From CAYWOS01 sp964459985 (lineage in GTDB: Bacteria; Bacillota; Clostridia; Christensenellales; Aristaeellaceae), in NCBI GenBank assembly GCA_964459985.1, contig CAYWOS010000062.1, positions 1 to 10,167 on the forward strand: 10,167 nucleotides of DNA, written 5' to 3'. The notes under the pieces were generated by a model. It searched no databases, was not told the DNA's origin, and saw only the letters and a program-made list of their open reading frames with translations. Each line of letters begins with the position of its first letter. Within the stretch, counting starts at the first letter, position 1. This document shows positions 5,790-10,167 of the stretch, one piece after another. Position numbers and translations under genes: made by a program.

Positions 5790-7562
5790 ATGAATCGCCG
5801 GTTCGGGACGCGCTCGCTCGTGCAAAGGCTGACGCTGATCAACGGCCTGTGCGTATTGGTGCTGGCGCTTCTTTTGTTCAGCACGGTGCTCGACTCTACG
5901 AAGAGCACGGCGATGCAGACCCTCCAGCGCGAAAGCGAATTACGCGCCTCGCAGACGGTGACGCGGGCGGAGCGCGTGGCGGAGCTCTGCAATATGACGA
6001 CGCAGGTGTTTCTCAATTCGCCGGCGCTGATCGAGCATCTTGAAAAGCTCGCCGGCGGGGAAACGATGGATGCGCTCGCGCAAATGCAGTTTTATCGGCA
6101 GGTCATCGGCTCCCTCGAAAAAATCTCGTTGAGCAACCCGGATCTGTATCAAATCCGCGTGTACTCGACGGTTTCAAACATTCAGGAAATGCTGCCCATC
6201 CTTTACGGCGCCGGGCGCATGGAAGGGCTGCCGTGGGCGGACGACGCCGTTCATTCCGGTGCATGGCATTTCGATTACCCGGACAGGCTGTTTTCCGACG
6301 ACCCCAACGCGAACCGCCTGTTGGGGCTGACGACGGATATCCGATCGAAAACGCTGGGACGGACGGGCGTGCTGGAAGTGCTCGTGCGCATGGACGAAAC
6401 GCTCCCGGCGCTTTTCGAGGACGACGGTCAGAACTATGCGATGCTTGCGGATGCGTCGGGAAACGTGCTGGCGGGGGTTATGCCCGGGAGCGCGGCGCGT
6501 CTGCCGGACACGGAGGCGAACGGCCTGTCGCATACCGTCCGCATAGGCGGCAAACGAATGCTGATGATCCGGCATGCCATACGGGATATGGACTGCGACT
6601 TTATACAGCTCACGAGTCTTGAGGACATTGACAGGGCGATCGTCAAGCAGGCGCTGATCCTTTCCGCCGCGCTGGTCTGTCTGCTGTTCCTGATCACCTT
6701 TGTGACCAACCGAACCATACAGCGAATGCTGCGCGGCTTTTACGGCGCGTTTGACAGCATGCGCGCGTTCGCCAACGGCGATATCGACGCGCGCACAAAG
6801 GTGCGCGGGCAGGACGAGGTGGCGAAATTCGCGGCGGAAGCAAACGGCGTCATGGACAGAATCACGGAACTGATCAAGGAAAACGTCTCCCGTCAGGTAC
6901 AAAGCGCCAACATGGAGATACGCGCCCTGTACAACCAGATCAACGCCCATTTCATTTATAACGTGCTGGAAGCCATCAAAATGATGGCGGAGATCGACGA
7001 AAAATACGACATCGCCGACGCCGTGACCAGCCTTGGAAAGCTGCTGCGATACAGTATGAAATGGGAAAACGGAAACGTGCATCTGGCGAAGGAGCTGGAC
7101 TATATCAGGAACTATATCGCGCTGATGAATCTGCGCTTCGACTATACGATCCGGCTGAATATCGACATCCCGGACGAAATGCTTTATCAGCGCATTCCCA
7201 AGATCAGCCTTCAGCCCATCGTCGAAAACGCCGTGGTGCACGGCGCGGCGATCCTCGCGGCGGATACGGAGATTTCCGTCGTGGGCTCTGTCGACAGGGA
7301 GAGAGGCCGCTGCGCCGTCGCCGTGACCGACTTGGGCGGCGGCATGGATGAAGCGCAGGTGAATCGCCTGATGAAGCAGATCGAAGGCGAGGAAGCGGCG
7401 CAGTCGTCGTCCGGCAACGGCATCGGCCTGAACAACGTGCACAGCCGCATCAAGCGGTCGTTCGGCCCGAGCTTCGGTCTGTCGGTCGATTCCGCGCCGG
7501 GGCGCGGCACGACCGTCACGGTCACGCTGCCATACCGCGTCAGGGAGGGGGAACAGGGATGA
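5790..7562 (+). CDS. Sensor histidine kinase, YesM/LytS-type (Cache-HAMP-His_kinase)
   Basis: A 590-residue membrane kinase that should sense an extracellular sugar signal and phosphorylate the regulator encoded next. Order: TM1 about 13-34, extracellular sensor about 35-286 (Cache-like size and position), TM2 287-306, HAMP about 307-360 (ending FANGDIDARTKV...DEVAKF), then the LytS/YesM-type phosphoacceptor domain (PF06580) and a GHKL ATPase. The phosphoacceptor is His387 in QINAHFIYN; most relatives have Pro where Ala386 stands. ATP-binding landmarks are IVENAVVHG (Asn480), DLGGG (514-518) and GNGIGLNNV from Gly542. The start at 5790 is chosen because AGGG (5778-5781) lies 8 nt upstream; the ATG at 5775, which overlaps the SBP2 stop, has no ribosome site. 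The stop overlaps the regulator start by four bases (ATGA), so the pair is translationally coupled. Confidence 0.93.
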   Translation: MNRRFGTRSLVQRLTLINGLCVLVLALLLFSTVLDSTKSTAMQTLQRESELRASQTVTRAERVAELCNMTTQVFLNSPALIEHLEKLAGGETMDALAQMQFYRQVIGSLEKISLSNPDLYQIRVYSTVSNIQEMLPILYGAGRMEGLPWADDAVHSGAWHFDYPDRLFSDDPNANRLLGLTTDIRSKTLGRTGVLEVLVRMDETLPALFEDDGQNYAMLADASGNVLAGVMPGSAARLPDTEANGLSHTVRIGGKRMLMIRHAIRDMDCDFIQLTSLEDIDRAIVKQALILSAALVCLLFLITFVTNRTIQRMLRGFYGAFDSMRAFANGDIDARTKVRGQDEVAKFAAEANGVMDRITELIKENVSRQVQSANMEIRALYNQINAHFIYNVLEAIKMMAEIDEKYDIADAVTSLGKLLRYSMKWENGNVHLAKELDYIRNYIALMNLRFDYTIRLNIDIPDEMLYQRIPKISLQPIVENAVVHGAAILAADTEISVVGSVDRERGRCAVAVTDLGGGMDEAQVNRLMKQIEGEEAAQSSSGNGIGLNNVHSRIKRSFGPSFGLSVDSAPGRGTTVTVTLPYRVREGEQG

Positions 7563-9001
7563 ATTCGATTCTGATCGCCGAGGACGAAAAGTTCATCCGT
7601 CTCGGCCTGAAGGCGATGATCGCCCGCGCGGACGTGCCGGTGCGGGAGATACTGGAGGCGCGCGACGGCGAGGAGGCGTGGGCGATACTCAAAAGCCGCC
7701 CGATCGACCTGCTGATCACGGATATTCGTATGCCGAAGCTGGACGGGATCGAGCTTGTCGGGCGCTTGTCCGGGCTGGCGAATCCGCCGCTCGTCCTTGT
7801 CGTGAGCGGGTACGACGATTTCAACTACGCCGTGGCGATGATGCGTCAGGGCGTCCAGAATTACCTGCTCAAGCCCGTGGAGCGCGAAAAAATGCGCGAG
7901 GCGCTGGCCCAAATGCAGGCGCTTTACGAGCAGCGCAGCCACGCGGAGCAGGACGGCAGGCGGCAGTTTATTCAGGCGATCAGGCTTTTGATGCTCGAGC
8001 CGGACGAAAACTGCGGGAACTGCCGCGAGGCGCTGGCGCGTTACGCGGCGGCGTTCCCCGCCGTGGAATACGTCGCTTGCATCACTTCCGACGGCGCGTT
8101 CGGCGCGAAGGAGCCTTTGCTCTCCGTCCCCGTTTCGGAGCGTCATACGCTGTCCGTCGTCGCGGCCGCCGAAGCGGATGCCGGGGGGTTGAGCGATCTT
8201 CCCGTCCCGGTCGGCATAAGCGCCCCGCGAAAGGGCCTCGATTCGCTGCGGGGCGCCTATCTGGCGGCGCTGCGGGCGTGGAAACTCTCCTTTTTCACGC
8301 TTGAGCCGGAGCGCGAGCGCGCCTTCGCGCCGCAGGGCGCGCTGAACGTCAAGGCCGAGCAGCTTTTTGAACACGTCGGCGTATCGCGCGCGGAGGAAAC
8401 CTGCCGTCTGCTCAAGGACGCGGCGGCGCGCGTGAAGGACGCTGACGCGTCCCCGGACGCCTTCTGCCAGCTCTGCGAACGCTTCATCGAAAAGCTCTGC
8501 GCCGCCTATCCCGGCACGATCGATCCGGGCGACGACCCCGTGCGTTTCGCCGCGCTCTGGACGTTCGGGGATATCGAATCGTATCTGCGCCGGTTCGGCG
8601 AGTGGATCAGCGCCTTCTGCGCGCGCGTCGAAGCGGAGTTTTCCGATTTTGAAAACAAGCAGAAGATCCGTCAGGCGGTGGCCTATCTGCACGATCATTT
8701 TACGGAGCCGATCAATATGGCGATGGTCAGCAACGACGTGTCCATGAACTACACCATTTTCAGCCTTCTGTTCAAGCAGTACACGGGCATGAACTTCGTC
8801 AGTTATTTGCAGGGCATGCGCGTCAGGGAGGCCATGCGGCTGCTTGAAACGACCGACTGGCGCGTCAACGAGATCGGCCGCCGCGCGGGCTTTTCGGACG
8901 AAAAGCATTTTCTGAAGGTGTTCAAGGCGGTCAACGGTCTCTCCCCCAGCGAGTACCGGCGCTCCAAGCGCCTGACCGATTTGCTCAAGGATCAACAATA
9001 A
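7559..9001 (+). CDS. Response regulator, YesN-type (REC plus AraC DNA-binding domain)
   Basis: A 480-residue cytoplasmic transcription regulator, partner of the kinase. The receiver domain (about 1-120) has the acidic pair Glu8/Asp9 in AEDEKF, the phosphoacceptor Asp55 in ITDIRMPKLDG, Ser83 in VVSGYDD and Lys105 in LLKP, so it should be phosphorylatable. Residues about 125-365 form a middle region usual in long YesN proteins, with no domain I can name. The C-terminal AraC-type domain (about 369-470) has two helix-turn-helix units; the second contains NEIGRRAGFSDEKHFLKVFK and is followed by GLSPSEYRR, the AraC signature. The ATG at 7559 overlaps the kinase stop and has AGGGAGGGGG just upstream. 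YesN-type regulators commonly activate neighbouring sugar-transport genes, so the promoter at 866-895 is the obvious target, although this is inference. Confidence 0.93.
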   Translation: MNSILIAEDEKFIRLGLKAMIARADVPVREILEARDGEEAWAILKSRPIDLLITDIRMPKLDGIELVGRLSGLANPPLVLVVSGYDDFNYAVAMMRQGVQNYLLKPVEREKMREALAQMQALYEQRSHAEQDGRRQFIQAIRLLMLEPDENCGNCREALARYAAAFPAVEYVACITSDGAFGAKEPLLSVPVSERHTLSVVAAAEADAGGLSDLPVPVGISAPRKGLDSLRGAYLAALRAWKLSFFTLEPERERAFAPQGALNVKAEQLFEHVGVSRAEETCRLLKDAAARVKDADASPDAFCQLCERFIEKLCAAYPGTIDPGDDPVRFAALWTFGDIESYLRRFGEWISAFCARVEAEFSDFENKQKIRQAVAYLHDHFTEPINMAMVSNDVSMNYTIFSLLFKQYTGMNFVSYLQGMRVREAMRLLETTDWRVNEIGRRAGFSDEKHFLKVFKAVNGLSPSEYRRSKRLTDLLKDQQ

Positions 9002-9003
9002 CG

Positions 9004-9022
9004 CCGCGTGTTCGCATCGCGG
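9004..9022 (+). other. Small intercistronic hairpin before the phosphorylase gene
   Basis: CCGCG (9004-9008) pairs with CGCGG (9018-9022); two more pairs (T9009-A9016, G9010-C9015) with one bulged T close a TTCG loop. It starts two bases after the regulator stop and ends just before the ribosome site of the next gene. No T-tract follows, so it is not a standard terminator; it may be chance or a weak processing or attenuation element. Confidence 0.25.
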
Positions 9023-9024
9023 AA

Positions 9025-9031
9025 AAGGCGG
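9025..9031 (+). promoter_or_regulatory. Ribosome binding site deciding the phosphorylase start
   Basis: AAGGCGG lies 7 nt before the ATG at 9039 but only 1 nt before the in-frame ATG at 9033. The spacing favours 9039; the alternative adds just Met-Ala. Confidence 0.6.
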
Positions 9032-9038
9032 TATGGCC

Positions 9039-10167
9039 ATGAACGATTGCGTTTTTCTGAACGCTCGCGGCGATTTTGAGCTGCGCGGCGCGGCGCGGTA
9101 TCCCGACGTGTATTTCCCTTTGGTCAACGAGGGCGGCATGATCTCCTGCGTAACGCCGTGGCTCGCGGGCGACTGCAAGACCGATCAAAACCATTTTCTC
9201 CTCGCGCCCGCGAGCATGGAAACGCTGCGCGAAAGCCGCGCGACGCGCAATTTCTGGGTGCTGGTCGACGGCGAAAAGCCGTGGTCGGCCGCAGGCCAAA
9301 GCGCATGGCAGCAGGCGGACCGGGGAACGCCGGACGAGGACGAAACGCGCCTTACGGGCGGGCTTTTGTGGCAGGAGCTGGAACGCCGCCGGAAAAAAAC
9401 CGGGCTGATTGCGCGCACGCTCAGCTTCGTCCCAAGCGGAAAGGAGCGCGTCGAAATCATGCAGGTCACGCTCGTCAACCAAGGCGAGCGCGCGATTACG
9501 CTGACGCCCGTCGCCGCAGTCCCGCTGTACGGGCGTTCCGCCGACAACCTGCGCGATCACCGTCACGTCACCAGCCTGCTTCATCGCCTGACGCTCGCGC
9601 CCCGGGGCGCGGAGCTGCGGCAGACGCTGACGTTCGACGAGCGCGGGCATAAGCCGGGCGATACCGTTTACCGCGTGTTCGGCGGCGACGATACGGGCCG
9701 CCCGCCGGAGAAATTCGTGCCGCGCGCAGCCGATTTTATCGGACAGGGAAGCTGCGATTGGCCCGACGCCGTCGTGTTCCCCCGCAGAGTGAAATTCTCC
9801 AAGGCCGGAGAGCGCGCGCAGGGCGGCGAAATGATCGCGGCGATGTGGTTCGAAAAGACGACGATCGCGCCGGGCGAGAGCAGGCGGTATCAGATCGCGC
9901 TCGCCATAGGCGACGACCCGAGCGCGTACCTGACCCCCGGCGCGGTCGGGGAAGCGCTCAAACGCACCAAGGCATGGTGGCAAAGCGCCTGCGACATCAG
10001 CGTCCGCACCGCGAACGCGGATTATGACGCATGGATCGCCTGGGTGGGCGCGCAGCCGGTGCTGCGCCGCATCTGCGGGTGCAGCTTCCTGCCGCATCAC
10101 GATTACGGGCGCGGCGGACGCGGCTGGCGCGATCTATGGCAGGACAGTCTGGCGCTGCTCCTGTCCG
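9039..10167 (+). CDS. GH94-like glycoside phosphorylase (cellobiose phosphorylase family), 5' part
   Basis: The frame is open to the window end, giving 376 complete N-terminal residues; the rest of the catalytic barrel is missing. It belongs to the GH94 (former GT36) phosphorylases, cytoplasmic enzymes that cleave beta-glucosidic bonds with phosphate to give a sugar 1-phosphate. No signal peptide is present. The N-terminal part is beta-rich with YFPLVNEGGM, GDCKTDQNHFLL and ATRNFWVLV segments like the GH94 beta-sandwich. Near the break stands HDYGRGGRGWRDLWQD (D369 last), matching the GH94 R-D-x-x-Q-D motif that carries the general acid. In the Cellvibrio (Cellulomonas) gilvus cellobiose phosphorylase this Asp is at position 490, so the N-terminal region here is about 120 residues shorter. 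The RDLWQD form differs from RDSNQD of cellobiose phosphorylase, so the substrate may be another beta-glucan oligosaccharide. It is probably co-transcribed with the regulator, 37 bases upstream. Confidence 0.85.
   Translation, partial: MNDCVFLNARGDFELRGAARYPDVYFPLVNEGGMISCVTPWLAGDCKTDQNHFLLAPASMETLRESRATRNFWVLVDGEKPWSAAGQSAWQQADRGTPDEDETRLTGGLLWQELERRRKKTGLIARTLSFVPSGKERVEIMQVTLVNQGERAITLTPVAAVPLYGRSADNLRDHRHVTSLLHRLTLAPRGAELRQTLTFDERGHKPGDTVYRVFGGDDTGRPPEKFVPRAADFIGQGSCDWPDAVVFPRRVKFSKAGERAQGGEMIAAMWFEKTTIAPGESRRYQIALAIGDDPSAYLTPGAVGEALKRTKAWWQSACDISVRTANADYDAWIAWVGAQPVLRRICGCSFLPHHDYGRGGRGWRDLWQDSLALLLS

Noticed and set aside
6174..7442. Antisense open frame opposite the kinase
   Set aside because: It is opposite conserved kinase motifs (His387, Asn480, glycine boxes); no independent protein signature.
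7211..9178. Antisense open frame of 655 codons across kinase, regulator and phosphorylase starts
   Set aside because: It crosses three coding-strand genes whose catalytic motifs are all intact, so it is a composition shadow.
8985..10100. Antisense open frame opposite the phosphorylase 5' end
   Set aside because: The + strand frame has clear GH94 segments through to the window end; the antisense translation is Arg/Ala-rich with no motif.
1..10167. CRISPR array, insertion sequence, tRNA/rRNA or phage genes
   Set aside because: No regularly spaced direct repeats, transposase motifs, RNA gene patterns or phage proteins were seen on either strand.

Overview
The window is a GC-rich stretch with every supported gene on the + strand. 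It looks like part of a carbohydrate-utilisation locus of a Bacillota bacterium, most likely an uncultured, high-GC clostridial lineage. The grounds are purine-rich Shine-Dalgarno sites (GGAGGA, AAGGGAG, GGAAGGAGG), a CUT1-type sugar importer with no ATPase gene beside it, a YesM/YesN-type two-component pair, and a lipobox-bearing solute-binding protein. The lineage assignment is inference; there is no rRNA or marker gene here.

Layout. Positions 1-585 hold the 3' end of a TIM-barrel sugar isomerase/epimerase. Positions 586-943 are non-coding: two GC-rich inverted repeats (possible terminator), then a promoter region carrying two perfect palindromes, one between the putative -35 and -10 and one just past the expected start of transcription. 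Positions 944-2242 encode a solute-binding protein (SBP1) with a cleavable, non-lipoprotein signal peptide. A 13-bp perfect hairpin (2258-2288) separates it from two MalF/MalG-type permeases (2328-3269 and 3272-4144). A second, unrelated-looking solute-binding lipoprotein of the LplA/YtcQ size class (SBP2, 4195-5778) follows. It has its own Shine-Dalgarno site and a possible extended -10 promoter in the short gap before it. SBP2 runs directly into a Cache/HAMP/LytS-YesM histidine kinase (5790-7562) and a REC-AraC response regulator (7559-9001; ATGA overlap). The window ends inside a GH94-like sugar phosphorylase (9039 to past 10167), cut off just after its catalytic Asp motif.

How it may work together. 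SBP1 plus the two permeases, energised by a shared MsmX-type ATPase encoded elsewhere, would import an oligosaccharide, and the cytoplasmic GH94 enzyme would cleave it by phosphorolysis. The block SBP2-kinase-regulator has the gene order of known three-component sugar sensors (AraP-AraS-AraT; XylFII-LytS-YesN), so SBP2 may be a sensing rather than a transporting protein. This is the most interesting hypothesis in the window. The substrate is not determined by the sequence; a beta-glucosidic oligosaccharide is a guess from the GH94 family.
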